A stretch of 64,000 bases of DNA from Candidatus Zixiibacteriota bacterium (GTDB lineage: Bacteria; Zixibacteria; MSB-5A5; GN15; PGXB01): contig JAPLUR010000052.1 in assembly GCA_026397505.1 (NCBI GenBank), forward strand, positions 19,053-83,052. The letters run 5' to 3'. The notes beneath the pieces were generated by a model. It made no database searches. It saw nothing but the letters and a program-made list of their open reading frames with translations, and was not told the DNA's origin. Numbering within the stretch: position 1 is the stretch's first letter; every line of letters begins with the position of its first letter. Shown piece after piece: positions 51,444-60,232 of this stretch. The position numbers and the translations under genes were made by a program.

Positions 51444-52250
51444 CTAGGTGCTTTCCTCATCCGAGAGATCAATCATTTTTAATCCGGCGGCGTAGTCGGT
51501 CACTCGTTCGTGGGTGATATTCATAAGTTTCTGGGTCACATCCTTAATTCTTAGAGCAGATTCTTCAACAACTTTCAGCTTCTTTCTCAAATCCTCATCA
51601 AGGTCTTCCCGCTTCATCAGGAGCAATTGCACGTTCCCCAGCACGGCGGTCAGGGGATTATTGATTTCGTGGCTGACTGCCGCGGCGGTTTCCTTGATTG
51701 CCTCAAGACGTTCCTTCTTGATTCTGGTGGCGATATCCGCCGCAGTTGGTTCCGCGCCGCCGGCAACTATTGCCAACGAGAGCGCCGCCGCCAGCGCCTC
51801 CAGAAAGAAATCCTCTTTAACCAGTGTTCCGGTGCCCGGCTGAACACCAATCACCGCCCCAAGCACGTTCTCCCCTTTTTTAAGTGGGAGAGTGAATGTT
51901 GCCAGTGGTTTCTCGCCGCCAAACGACATATAGGCGGAGACCAGTTTCCTGTTCTTGCGAAGATTCCCAAAAAGCTCCTGCTCCAACTCAAGAAGGACTG
52001 TTTTTTCCTGTTCTGTTTCGGCAAAGGTCACAGTCAGAGCGGGAGTTTCCTGGTCATCCCAGAGAACCAGCGTCCCGGCGGAAAGGCCGACCAGTTTAAC
52101 CGCTCCGCGAAGCGCTCTCTCGGCGGTCTCGGAGGGGCTGCCTCCCGAGGAGGCCGAAATAGCGATATCACGCATTATTTCGAACTGGCGGAGAGCTTTC
52201 TGTTCAATCATTTCGTGGGACATATTTGACCTCGACAGGTATTGACGCAA
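51444..52250 (-). CDS. GAF-HisKA protein lacking the kinase ATPase domain
   Basis: The 268-residue protein has a GAF-like sensor domain (about 30-165) and then a HisKA dimerisation helix pair with a good H-box, ETAAAVSHEINNPLTAVLGN (His about 194), followed by the second helix LRKKLKVVEESALRIKDVTQ. It stops at residue 268, where the HATPase catalytic domain with N, G1 and G2 boxes should begin. The stop is a single TAG, and the end MIDLSDEEST looks native. It can accept or pass phosphate or act as a dimerisation partner, but cannot autophosphorylate by itself. No response regulator lies next to it. Confidence 0.8.
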   Translation of the reverse strand: MRQYLSRSNMSHEMIEQKALRQFEIMRDIAISASSGGSPSETAERALRGAVKLVGLSAGTLVLWDDQETPALTVTFAETEQEKTVLLELEQELFGNLRKNRKLVSAYMSFGGEKPLATFTLPLKKGENVLGAVIGVQPGTGTLVKEDFFLEALAAALSLAIVAGGAEPTAADIATRIKKERLEAIKETAAAVSHEINNPLTAVLGNVQLLLMKREDLDEDLRKKLKVVEESALRIKDVTQKLMNITHERVTDYAAGLKMIDLSDEEST

Positions 52251-52492
52251 AATATATGCCTTTGGAACAGTTTGTAAAGGGAGCAGTTACAGTTAAAGGG
52301 AACTTTTATAGGGAAAATGCATTTTATTATTCTATATAGAGTTATGAGACAGCAATTCATAGCTGATGAATGGTGATTATTTATGGCTGAGAGAATCTGC
52401 AACTTGTTTCACATTTATACCCTCCGAGGCATTAGCCGCTTGACAACTGGAAAGCACCATATTAGATTCATGGCTTTTCGGAGACGGTGGAA

Positions 52493-53896
52493 ATGATTGA
52501 ATCGCATCTGATACATGACAACTGCGGGGTCTTTGGGATTTTCGGCACCAACCGGGCCGCCGAGCTCACCTATTTTGGACTGTACTCGCTTCAGCACCGC
52601 GGGCAGGAGTCGGCCGGAATAGTCAGCGCCGGGAACGGGCAGGTGCATATTTATAAGGGGATGGGTGAAGTCAACGAGGTTTTCGCCAACAAGAAATATA
52701 TTGACCGTCTCAAAGGGAATATTGCGATCGGACATACCCGCTACTCCACCACCGGGGCCTCCTCGCTGACCAATATTCAGCCGTTCCTGATAACCAACCA
52801 GAACCAGAAACTCGCGATTGCGCATAACGGCAACCTGACCAACTCTTACCGTCTTCGCACGCACCTTGAGAAGGAAGGCTCTATATTCCAGACCACTTCC
52901 GATACGGAAATCATCCTGCACCTGGTGGCTCTCTCTAAGAGCCGCACCTGGCGCAACCGTATCTGTGAAGCGCTCACACAGGTAGAGGGATCGTATTCGC
53001 TTCTGTTTTTGACCGAAAATTCGATTATCGCGGCGCGCGACCCGTTTGGATTCCGGCCGCTGGCGATTGGAAAGCACAACGGCAGTTTTGTGGTCGCTTC
53101 GGAAACCTGTGCCTTTGATATTATCGGCGCCAAGTATCTCCGCGAGGTGGAACCGGGCGAGGTAATCGAGATATCTTCCGAGGGAATCAAGTCGGTATTC
53201 CTTCCCCGTAAAGAGAGACATGCTTTCTGCATTTTCGAATATATCTATTTCGCCCGTCCCGATTCGATGATATTCGGGGAAAATGTCGACAAGGTGCGTC
53301 GTCGCCTGGGGCGCCAGTTGGCGATCGAGCATCCGGCTGAGGCCGATATCGTCATCGCCATTCCGGACTCGGCCAACACCGCCGCGCTGGGGTATTCCGA
53401 AAAATCGGGGATCAAGTTTGAAATCGGCCTGATACGCAATCATTATGTCGGGCGGACCTTTATCGACCCGGAGCAGACAATCCGGGACCTCGATGTTAAA
53501 GTCAAATTCAACCCGGTCAAGGGGGCGATCAAGGATAAACGGGTGGTGGTGGTGGATGATTCCATAGTTCGCGGGACGACCTCGAAAAAATTGGTCAAGT
53601 TGATTCGGTCGGCAGGGGCAAAAGAGATTCATTTCCGGGTCTCCGCGCCGCCGATTATCTCCCCCTGTTTCTTTGGTATCGACATGCCGACCCGGAAGGA
53701 GCTGATAGCTTCCGCCAAGACTATCAAGGAGATAGGGGCGTATCTTGAAGTAGATTCTCTGGGGTATCTCTCGATTGAGGGGATGCTTTCGATGCCCTCG
53801 TTGCCGCACGACAATTTCTGTGTCAGTTGTTTTTCGGGCAAGTATCCGGTCAAAATAGAGAAAGTCACCGACAAGCTCCGGCTGGAAAAGCTGTAA
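52493..53896 (+). CDS. purF: Amidophosphoribosyltransferase
   Basis: With the ATG at 52493, 9 bp after GGAG, the product is 467 residues. Removal of a 10-residue propeptide would expose Cys11 (IHDNC-GVFGIFG) as the Ntn-hydrolase nucleophile of the glutaminase domain; the phosphoribosyl domain has the PRPP motif VVVVDDSIVRGTTS. Cys residues in HAFCIFEY, SPCFFG and CVSCFSGKYP match the [4Fe-4S] ligands of the B. subtilis type. It catalyses the first committed step of purine synthesis. The gene stands alone, without other pur genes in the window. Confidence 0.97.
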   Translation: MIESHLIHDNCGVFGIFGTNRAAELTYFGLYSLQHRGQESAGIVSAGNGQVHIYKGMGEVNEVFANKKYIDRLKGNIAIGHTRYSTTGASSLTNIQPFLITNQNQKLAIAHNGNLTNSYRLRTHLEKEGSIFQTTSDTEIILHLVALSKSRTWRNRICEALTQVEGSYSLLFLTENSIIAARDPFGFRPLAIGKHNGSFVVASETCAFDIIGAKYLREVEPGEVIEISSEGIKSVFLPRKERHAFCIFEYIYFARPDSMIFGENVDKVRRRLGRQLAIEHPAEADIVIAIPDSANTAALGYSEKSGIKFEIGLIRNHYVGRTFIDPEQTIRDLDVKVKFNPVKGAIKDKRVVVVDDSIVRGTTSKKLVKLIRSAGAKEIHFRVSAPPIISPCFFGIDMPTRKELIASAKTIKEIGAYLEVDSLGYLSIEGMLSMPSLPHDNFCVSCFSGKYPVKIEKVTDKLRLEKL

Positions 53897-53932
53897 TTCC
53901 TTTTTACCGCACATAGCAAATCTGCTTGCTCT

Positions 53933-54028
53933 TGTCATTCTGGGCTTTGACCCAGAATCCAGAAAGCCGCAAATCAGTTCCACCTAAGCTGCCACCCCCT
54001 GGATCCTGGATCAAGTCCAGGATGACAG
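53933..54028. repeat. MITE-like element with imperfect terminal inverted repeats
   Basis: The left arm begins TGTCATTCTGGGCTTTGACC and the right arm, on the other strand, begins TGTCATCCTGGACTTGATCC; both end in ATCCAG. About 24 of 30 positions agree. Similar TGTCAT...GAATCCAG units are dispersed in many bacterial genomes. A fragment (ATTTCTGGATTCCCTGCTGC, 57079-57098) with the same end occurs on the other side of the islet. Confidence 0.6.
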
Positions 54029-54467
54029 CTATTGCGTTTTTCGTACACACGAATACCTCTTCCCTCCTTATGGCGGTTCAATTGGCCACCGAGTCTAGTG
54101 TGCCACAAGGAGTTAGGGCGTGCCAAAAAAAGCGAAGCCAAATTAATACAGGCCAATTGCATGTGTGGCAAGAGGATGACAGGATTTGGCTTTGCTTTCT
54201 GAGATTTCTAATCGTTTTTCGGGCCGTTTGAATTTGGCGTAAGTTGCATGTGTAACAATGCATTAAACGTGATGGATCTGACCAAGTAATTTGGGTTTGT
54301 TTCTTCATTTATTAATTATTCCAGTCAATTTTCAATCTCAAAAGAGCATAAGTTTAGCCGGGAATAATCTGGTTTTATTCAGATATTCCGATAACTGTGT
54401 TCTCTATAAATGGGGGGTGGTGGCAAATCACCATCGATTCGATATATATTTTGATTGAAGAAGAATT

Positions 54468-54512
54468 GTCGGGTTTCTCAATTCCTCTTGCGAGGAATTT
54501 TCGGAACCCGAC
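54468..54512. repeat. Nested palindrome
   Basis: GTCGGGTT ... AACCCGAC encloses AATTCCTC-ttgc-GAGGAATT, so a long imperfect hairpin forms on either strand. It looks like a dispersed palindromic repeat unit rather than a terminator, as no T-tract follows. Confidence 0.6.
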
Positions 54513-54707
54513 CTACGGCAGCTACAGACATTCCTATGGCCGTGCTCTCTAGCAATGGGGGTTGCCCGGAATTCACCATCGGTTTGACGGGGATTTTGAA
54601 ATTGGCGGGGGAATACTACCCATTCGCAAAACCCTTCGGGATTTTGCGCTGCAAAACTGCGCTGTTTCACGGCGCAGCATAGGTGGGTTGAGGCACCTGG
54701 CTTTGCG

Positions 54708-56777
54708 TCATTCTTCCTTTATTACGGGCACTTCGAAGATCAGGGGTACGCCGGACCTGAATGCCTTACCTACGGCGATGGCCTGCCTAAAGCGCAAGGC
54801 AGGAAGTGCCGCAACCATTTCCGCACCCATATAGTTGAGCAGGAAATCGGAACTTGTCCTATCGAACTGCTGAAACGCCACTATAGTATTGCATTGAGTC
54901 AAGACTGTTTTGGAAACGTTGGCGGTTCGCTGTGCAACCACAATGAAGCCAACGTTGTACTTCCGGCCTTGGAGGGCGATTTGGCTGATGCTGTTCACTA
55001 AAGATTGAGCCTTCTTCTCCTCCACACCGATGAAATTCCATTCTGGAATCACTGTGTGTGCTTCCTCCAGAACAACGCACACCTGCTTGCCGAAGTTGGC
55101 ATCTTGCCTCGCGACCTGGAAGAGCCCATGAAAGAACCACTTGGTATATTCCAGGATGCCGGTTGTGTTTGAAACATCTGGGAGCTCGAATAGTGCGAGC
55201 GTCTTGTCCGACTGCATGAATACCTTCACTGCTTCGTAAAAGCGCTCCTTTAATATTTGGGTCATGTCCGCAATGAGTTTCTTGTTCTGCTGGCTCCCGA
55301 ACTTTTCTAGTTCCGTCGAAAGCAGATTTATCGCTTCAAAAAGCTCTTTTTTGTGCGCATCTGTGACCACATTCGCCGGCGCGAGATTCGGAAACTTGTT
55401 GCGATATTCATTTGTAAAGTCGACACAAATCACCTTGGTGCCATTGACGATTATATTTCGAATCAGGTCGCGGCAGAAAACGGACTTACCCGATCCCGTA
55501 ATACCGAGAATTGCCGTGTGGTGTGTCACAGCTTGTCGTAGGTTCATCAGCACGGGATAGTTAGTTCCAGGAATGGACCCAACCTGCTTTTCCCCTTGCT
55601 GTGCAACGTACTCAGGCGCATGCGATGCCATGAATAGAGGTGTATTGATTTCGGGAACCCAACCATACTTCTCGAAAAGCAAACGGTCGGGATCCCAGAT
55701 CCCGAGCTGGACAGATTCACCGACGACCAGACCTGCCTCATTTTTCTGCTCCAACGCTTCGATTTCTGTAAGGCCTTGGGTGACCTGGTAAAGCACTTTC
55801 TTACCGGACACATGTGCCTCGAGCAAATTTCCTTCGGAAATCCCAAGACGGCCTGCATAGTCGAAACGCAATTTCATGATGCTGGATCGCTCGATAACCA
55901 GGCCAACAAAGCGCCCAAGAAACTCGGGCACAATGCACCCCTGGATCTTAGATACGACGTTCGTAGCACCGATCTCGGTGTGTGGTTCGGACCCGAGCGC
56001 TTTAAGGATATCATCGGTGGCAAGAATCTTGATCCACTGCTGTTCGTTCAAGAGGAAATTGTCGACAATCATCCCTTTGAAAACACGGTGCCCCTCGTCC
56101 ATGGAGTAGCGAAATGCGACTATGTCAAATCGCCTTACTGGAACGCGCTCGGTGTAGAGCTTTGCCAGAAACGTGTTCCGTGATTGGACCCCGATTATTT
56201 CGCCAATGTCGAGGCCAGCCTTTCGCCTCGACCGCCACGACGAGAGCACAAAGCCCTTGGGGTCAATGAGAAGGATCACCGATGCATAACCTGCTATGAC
56301 GAGAAACCGACCGGATTGACTGTCCACGTAGAACAAAAGAGTTAGGAAAAACAGCACAAAGAAGAGAAAGCGCCCGTTCCCGAAGAAGACAGAGAACCTC
56401 TTTAGAGTCGATGAGACGCGGTTCTGCATCGCCGCTGACGACTTATTGTCGTCCAGCAAGAGTAGCGCGACCAGTGACGTCAGCAGGAGAAGGAGGTTGT
56501 ATCCAAAGAAGATCCAGTACCATCGGCCGAGCTTCGACAACTGGGGGTGAAGCGGCGACAGCAACAGCAAGATCGCGATAGTTGATGCCATGACGTCAGT
56601 TGGTGACGTGAAGAAATGCTCAAGGAAGAGCGTAACGAACGATAGCATAAGCAACGAGGAAAAAAGGACCACGGACTGCTCTGAAGACGGAAAGAAACGA
56701 CCTGTTGTGACGAAAAAGATCACCATCAGGAGGAAGAAGTTGATTATGAAGAGTGTGATCCGCCCAGATTTGGTCAC
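54708..56777 (-). CDS. Membrane-anchored HerA-like ATPase (DUF87/FtsK-HerA family)
   Basis: The 689-residue protein has five or six predicted membrane helices in its first 175 residues, then a HAS-barrel-like region (about 190-280, IGEIIGVQSRNTFLAKLYTE) and a HerA/VirB4-type RecA-fold ATPase. The latter has Walker A GITGSGKS (425-432), VICVDFTNEYRNKFP, Walker B VCVVLEEAHT (about 566-575), the sensor VVAQRTANV and the finger region ALRFRQAIAVG. HerA pumps DNA with NurA in archaea, and HerA relatives occur in phage defence, but membrane-anchored forms are poorly described. No NurA or other nuclease gene is next to it. It stands alone between repeat-rich spacers, with an excisionase-like remnant upstream, which suggests horizontal gain. 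Confidence 0.82.
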   Translation of the reverse strand: MTKSGRITLFIINFFLLMVIFFVTTGRFFPSSEQSVVLFSSLLMLSFVTLFLEHFFTSPTDVMASTIAILLLLSPLHPQLSKLGRWYWIFFGYNLLLLLTSLVALLLLDDNKSSAAMQNRVSSTLKRFSVFFGNGRFLFFVLFFLTLLFYVDSQSGRFLVIAGYASVILLIDPKGFVLSSWRSRRKAGLDIGEIIGVQSRNTFLAKLYTERVPVRRFDIVAFRYSMDEGHRVFKGMIVDNFLLNEQQWIKILATDDILKALGSEPHTEIGATNVVSKIQGCIVPEFLGRFVGLVIERSSIMKLRFDYAGRLGISEGNLLEAHVSGKKVLYQVTQGLTEIEALEQKNEAGLVVGESVQLGIWDPDRLLFEKYGWVPEINTPLFMASHAPEYVAQQGEKQVGSIPGTNYPVLMNLRQAVTHHTAILGITGSGKSVFCRDLIRNIIVNGTKVICVDFTNEYRNKFPNLAPANVVTDAHKKELFEAINLLSTELEKFGSQQNKKLIADMTQILKERFYEAVKVFMQSDKTLALFELPDVSNTTGILEYTKWFFHGLFQVARQDANFGKQVCVVLEEAHTVIPEWNFIGVEEKKAQSLVNSISQIALQGRKYNVGFIVVAQRTANVSKTVLTQCNTIVAFQQFDRTSSDFLLNYMGAEMVAALPALRFRQAIAVGKAFRSGVPLIFEVPVIKEE

Positions 56778-56857
56778 GCTGCTCTATCTCCTTTCGCACC
56801 CATTACAGGGGCCTAAAATTGATTATTATGAATTCGCTTGACAACCCAAGTACTGCC

Positions 56858-56974
56858 TCATGTGCTGCATAAGCCGCCTGCGAAACGAGTATCGCATCTT
56901 TCCAGTTTGTAGTCGATCAATTCACCCATTTTCAAGTATTGCGCCGTTTCTTTGAGCGTTAGACGCTGTGCCAA
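56858..56974 (-). pseudogene. Remnant of an excisionase-type helix-turn-helix protein
   Basis: A 38-codon frame (TTG start) begins MAQRLTLKETAQYLKMGE, which closely matches the N-terminal winged-helix motif of MerR/excisionase-family DNA-binding proteins (LTxKEAAxYLxxxxxTIYxLxRxGxIPAxKVG). After YKLERCD the likeness is lost and the frame stops, so the rest has been deleted or frameshifted. It lies 80 bp upstream of the HerA-like gene on the same strand. Confidence 0.4.
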
Positions 56975-57155
56975 TTATCGTAAATTGCCGAAGCAATGTC
57001 AATCAGAATTACGCGCATGATATAGCGGAGGCGGATGACAAGTCAAGCAATAAATTCCTCTTTCGATGACCGGAGATCTGATTTCTGGATTCCCTGCTGC
57101 AGCGGGGAATGACATTTCTTTGCGTTGCAGGAACGTTTGTCCAGCCGGATTATCT

Positions 57156-57187
57156 GTCAGGAAATCCCGACAAAAGTCGGGACTGAC
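57156..57187. repeat. Palindromic repeat
   Basis: GTCAG ... CTGAC encloses TCCCGAC-aaaa-GTCGGGA, forming a hairpin of twelve paired bases with a small internal mismatch. Confidence 0.55.
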
Positions 57188-57197
57188 GGCGCGATAT

Positions 57198-57217
57198 GGG
57201 CGTATTTCAATACGCCC
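57198..57217. repeat. Palindromic repeat
   Basis: GGGCGTATT-tc-AATACGCCC is a perfect 9-bp inverted repeat. Units of this kind, followed by CCTAC, are commonly dispersed in bacterial intergenic DNA. Confidence 0.55.
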
Positions 57218-57329
57218 CTACAATTACGTCCAGGACATTGGCACAAAGGACATATTTCAAGACGCCCACGAGTAAGGGGCAAGCGGTTACAAAACGGCAT
57301 TTTTCCGCCGATAAGAGGAGAAAAGGTTG

Positions 57330-57357
57330 TTGACAAAAACGGAATTACGGGTATATT
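57330..57357 (+). promoter_or_regulatory. Near-consensus promoter of the protease gene
   Basis: TTGACA (57330-57335), a 16-nt spacer and TATATT (57352-57357) lie 85 bp before the start codon. Confidence 0.65.
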
Positions 57358-57442
57358 TAATTGAATTGTATCAAGTTACCTGTCTTTTGGACTGATAATA
57401 ATGGCGTCTGCGCCGTATATATTAAAAAAAATCGGAGGTAAA

Positions 57443-60160
57443 ATGTTTCGGCCACGCAGGATTTTCTTCAGCGCTTTATTTCTCACCACCATAATCCTCA
57501 CCCAACTGTCTCTGGGCGCACGCCCGGAGCCGACCAAAGATGCCGGTCTGGTTCTTCAGAAACGAGCCGTGCCGGTTAAGCCAATATCAACCCAAATTGC
57601 GCCCGAGGCCCAGATGTCGCGGGTGGTTGTGAAATTCAAAGAGGGGTCACAGGTGCGGCTGCGCGGCAGCCAGTTTGTGGCGAAAGAAGGATTTTCGATT
57701 AAAGAGGCCGAAGCCCTATTAAAGCCTTACACCAACGGGCGGCTGAACCGCCTGTTTGGGAAATCGGAACAGGTGCTGGATAAAGCAAAGGAAATATATG
57801 AGGCGACCTCGCGCCGGCAGTTGGCCGATCTGAATTTGTACTATAAAATCGATGTGGCCGGCAATGCCGAAGCCGAGCAGATAATCGACCGCCTGAATGG
57901 GCTGGATATCGTTGAAATAGCTTATTTCGAGCCGGTTCCGGAACCGGCCGGCAAACTCGATATTTCCGCCACGCCCAATTTTGAACCGAATCAGGATTAT
58001 CTGAAAGTCGCGCCAGGCGGAGTTGATTCTTATTATGCAAGGACGCAGCCGGGCGGCGACGGTACGGGAGTGAAAATTATCGATATCGAGTACGGCTGGA
58101 ATATGACCCATGAGGATTTGGGTCGGGCACTGGGGAAACTGATTGCCGGGGATCCGAGCCGAAAGGATGACCACGGCACGGCGGTGTTGGGAGAAATGAT
58201 TGCCACCGATAACGGATTCGGTGTCACCGGTATCAGCCCCGGAGCGGATGTTGGAATGGTATCGGTTGAGGCGCTGGGTGTTTCGGAGGCAATATTGATG
58301 GCGGTGGACAATCTCAATCGCGGCGACTTGCTTCTCATCGAACTGCATGCTCCCGGGCCGCATTATAATTTTCAATCGCGCACCGATCAGCTTGGGTATG
58401 TCTGCATGGAATACTGGCAGGACAACTTTGATGCGCTTCAGTACGCCTGGGCCAGAGGAGTGGTAGTTGTGGAGGCGGCCGGCAACGGCGCGGAAAATTT
58501 CGACGATTTGAATCTCTACGGTCAGTTGTTCGATACGACCAATCGCAACTCGCATGCTATTCTGGCGGGGGCCGGGGCGCCGCCGAGCGGGGTCTATGGC
58601 ACCGATCGCTCAAAACTGGGATTTTCCAACTATGGCGCCAGGGTGAACCTTCAGGGATACGGCTACGGAGTTTATACCACCGGGTACGGCGGTCTTTACA
58701 ACGGCGGCGGCGATACCAACCAGTATTATACGGCGACCTTCGGCGGAACATCATCAGCCTCGCCCATCGTAACCGGCTCGATCGCCTGCCTTCAGGGGTA
58801 CTACAAAGCGAATTACGGGGCGGTTCTTACCTCGGATATGGTACGAACAGTTATGACGGCGACCGGCTCGCCTCAACAGGGTAATACCAGTCTGCATATC
58901 GGGCCTCGTCCCGATCTGGCCGGGGCAATTCTGAATTTGACTCCTCCCCCGTCACTGTATACCGAGCCGATTTATATTGATACTACTGTGGCTCAGGGAA
59001 GCACGTTAAACATTCCGGTCTGGCTGCACAATCGTTCCAATACCTACGGGCTCGATTTTTCCATGGTTGGAAATGACAGCCTTCCCAAAGCACCTATTGG
59101 CAACTGGTTGGAGGCCTTGCCCTCATCCGGGACGGTAAATGCCGCCGATTCGATTCAAGTCACGGTTACTCTGGATGGTTCCGTGGTACCCTCAACATTG
59201 GGCAATTACAAGGGGATTATAGAGATTTCCTGGAGCCGTTCCGGTCAGACACTTGATTCGATTGCGTACGTTCCGGTTTATCTTCAGGTGCCGTGCAGCG
59301 CCGATACCACTTTCAAGATTTATGCCAGCGGCGAACCACAGGGGCCGACTTACAACTGGATCAATGCCAAGACTATCGGGACATTGATACCGCAGAGCAG
59401 TTTCTACAATCATTTTGCCTCGACCCCGCTTGATGATGGGACATCGGGGCCGTTCGACCTGCCTTTCGCGTTTCAATTCTACGATACTACTTACTTGAAG
59501 TACTATGTCGGGGTAAACGGCGCTATTTCGTTCACGAACGCCGATGTCAATAATAACGGGTTTTATGAATTTCTCCATATCCCGGGAAACCCGTTCACCA
59601 CTTTTGTCGCTCCCTTCTGGAACGATTTGACAATGGATGCCGCCCGCGACGGACACGGCGATATTTATATCTACAATAGCTCCACGCACGATTCAACTGT
59701 TATTGAGTGGTACCGGGTCGGTAATTTCAATTCTACCGGCGATACGCTGACTACTTTCGAAATCATACTGACCAAGTGGGGCGATATAACTTTCCAGTAT
59801 CAATCGGTCGGCACGACCGGGCTGAATAACTCGGCCCTCATCGGTCTGAGCAAGATTGATTGCCAGTGCACTCCATATTGCGATTCCGGCACGCCGTCCG
59901 AGCATGTCGTCAATAATTTGGAAGCGGTCCGCTTTGACCAGCCGGTGAAAGTCATGGCGGGTGATGTTAATGCCACCGGGCTGATTAATATTTCGGATAT
60001 CACCTACCTGATTAATTTCCTTTATAAAGGCGGGCCGGCGCCGGTACCGCTTATTTCCGGTGATGTCAACTGCAGCGGACTCACCAATATTGCCGATATA
60101 ACCTACCTGATTAATTATCTTTATAAAGGCGGGCCGGATCCGTGCTACTTCATAATGTAG
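57443..60160 (+). CDS. Secreted subtilisin-like (S8) serine protease with dockerin-type C-terminus
   Basis: The ATG at 57443, 4 bp after GGAGGT, gives 905 residues and a proper signal peptide (MFRPRRIFFSALFLTTIILT, about 1-26). A propeptide of the I9 type follows (about 58-165, MSRVVVKFKEGSQV). The S8 domain has all active-site residues: KIIDIEYGW (Asp214), DDHGTAVLG (His244), AAGNG (oxyanion Asn348) and FGGTSSASPIV (Ser437, with Ser in place of the usual Met after it). Two beta-rich regions come next, including a nidogen-like part around FAFQFYDTTYLKYYVGVNGA, and the last 65 residues are two dockerin-like repeats (GDVNATGLINISDITYLINF; GDVNCSGLTNIADITYLINY). It is probably surface-bound and degrades proteins outside the cell. 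Confidence 0.94.
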   Translation: MFRPRRIFFSALFLTTIILTQLSLGARPEPTKDAGLVLQKRAVPVKPISTQIAPEAQMSRVVVKFKEGSQVRLRGSQFVAKEGFSIKEAEALLKPYTNGRLNRLFGKSEQVLDKAKEIYEATSRRQLADLNLYYKIDVAGNAEAEQIIDRLNGLDIVEIAYFEPVPEPAGKLDISATPNFEPNQDYLKVAPGGVDSYYARTQPGGDGTGVKIIDIEYGWNMTHEDLGRALGKLIAGDPSRKDDHGTAVLGEMIATDNGFGVTGISPGADVGMVSVEALGVSEAILMAVDNLNRGDLLLIELHAPGPHYNFQSRTDQLGYVCMEYWQDNFDALQYAWARGVVVVEAAGNGAENFDDLNLYGQLFDTTNRNSHAILAGAGAPPSGVYGTDRSKLGFSNYGARVNLQGYGYGVYTTGYGGLYNGGGDTNQYYTATFGGTSSASPIVTGSIACLQGYYKANYGAVLTSDMVRTVMTATGSPQQGNTSLHIGPRPDLAGAILNLTPPPSLYTEPIYIDTTVAQGSTLNIPVWLHNRSNTYGLDFSMVGNDSLPKAPIGNWLEALPSSGTVNAADSIQVTVTLDGSVVPSTLGNYKGIIEISWSRSGQTLDSIAYVPVYLQVPCSADTTFKIYASGEPQGPTYNWINAKTIGTLIPQSSFYNHFASTPLDDGTSGPFDLPFAFQFYDTTYLKYYVGVNGAISFTNADVNNNGFYEFLHIPGNPFTTFVAPFWNDLTMDAARDGHGDIYIYNSSTHDSTVIEWYRVGNFNSTGDTLTTFEIILTKWGDITFQYQSVGTTGLNNSALIGLSKIDCQCTPYCDSGTPSEHVVNNLEAVRFDQPVKVMAGDVNATGLINISDITYLINFLYKGGPAPVPLISGDVNCSGLTNIADITYLINYLYKGGPDPCYFIM

Positions 60161-60180
60161 CCGGAAAAATGAGATTGAAT

Positions 60181-60206
60181 AAAAAGGCCCGAAACGGGCC
60201 TTTTTT
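60181..60206. terminator. Bidirectional rho-independent terminator
   Basis: aaaaaggcccg (60181-60191) pairs with cgggccttttt (60195-60205) around AAA and has A- and T-tracts on either side. It can serve the protease gene and the nuo operon, which converge here. Confidence 0.9.
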
Positions 60207-60232
60207 ATTACTTATGGCACCATGGGGATGAA

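Larger units (their letters stand above)
53897..54707. other. Intergenic region with palindromic repeats, no gene
   Basis: About 810 bp separate purF from the convergent HerA-like gene. The stretch holds a roughly 96-bp element with terminal inverted repeats (53933-54028) and a nested palindrome (54468-54512). Short frames on either strand lack ribosome-binding sites and show no family likeness. Confidence 0.6.
56778..57442. other. Intergenic region with gene remnant, palindromic repeats and protease promoter
   Basis: These 665 bp hold a decayed helix-turn-helix gene (56858-56974), two palindromes (57156-57187, 57198-57217), a fragment of the 53.9-kb repeat near 57079 and the promoter of the protease gene. 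No intact gene is seen. Confidence 0.6.

Noticed and set aside
54562..54834. A 90-codon plus-strand frame overlapping the end of the HerA-like gene.
   Set aside because: Its second half is antisense to the conserved ATPase C-terminus and no start signal is present.
53897..57442. Search for tRNA genes, attachment sites, integrases or CRISPR repeats in the islet and other gaps.
   Set aside because: No T-arm/cloverleaf pattern, recombinase motif or regular spacer array could be seen.
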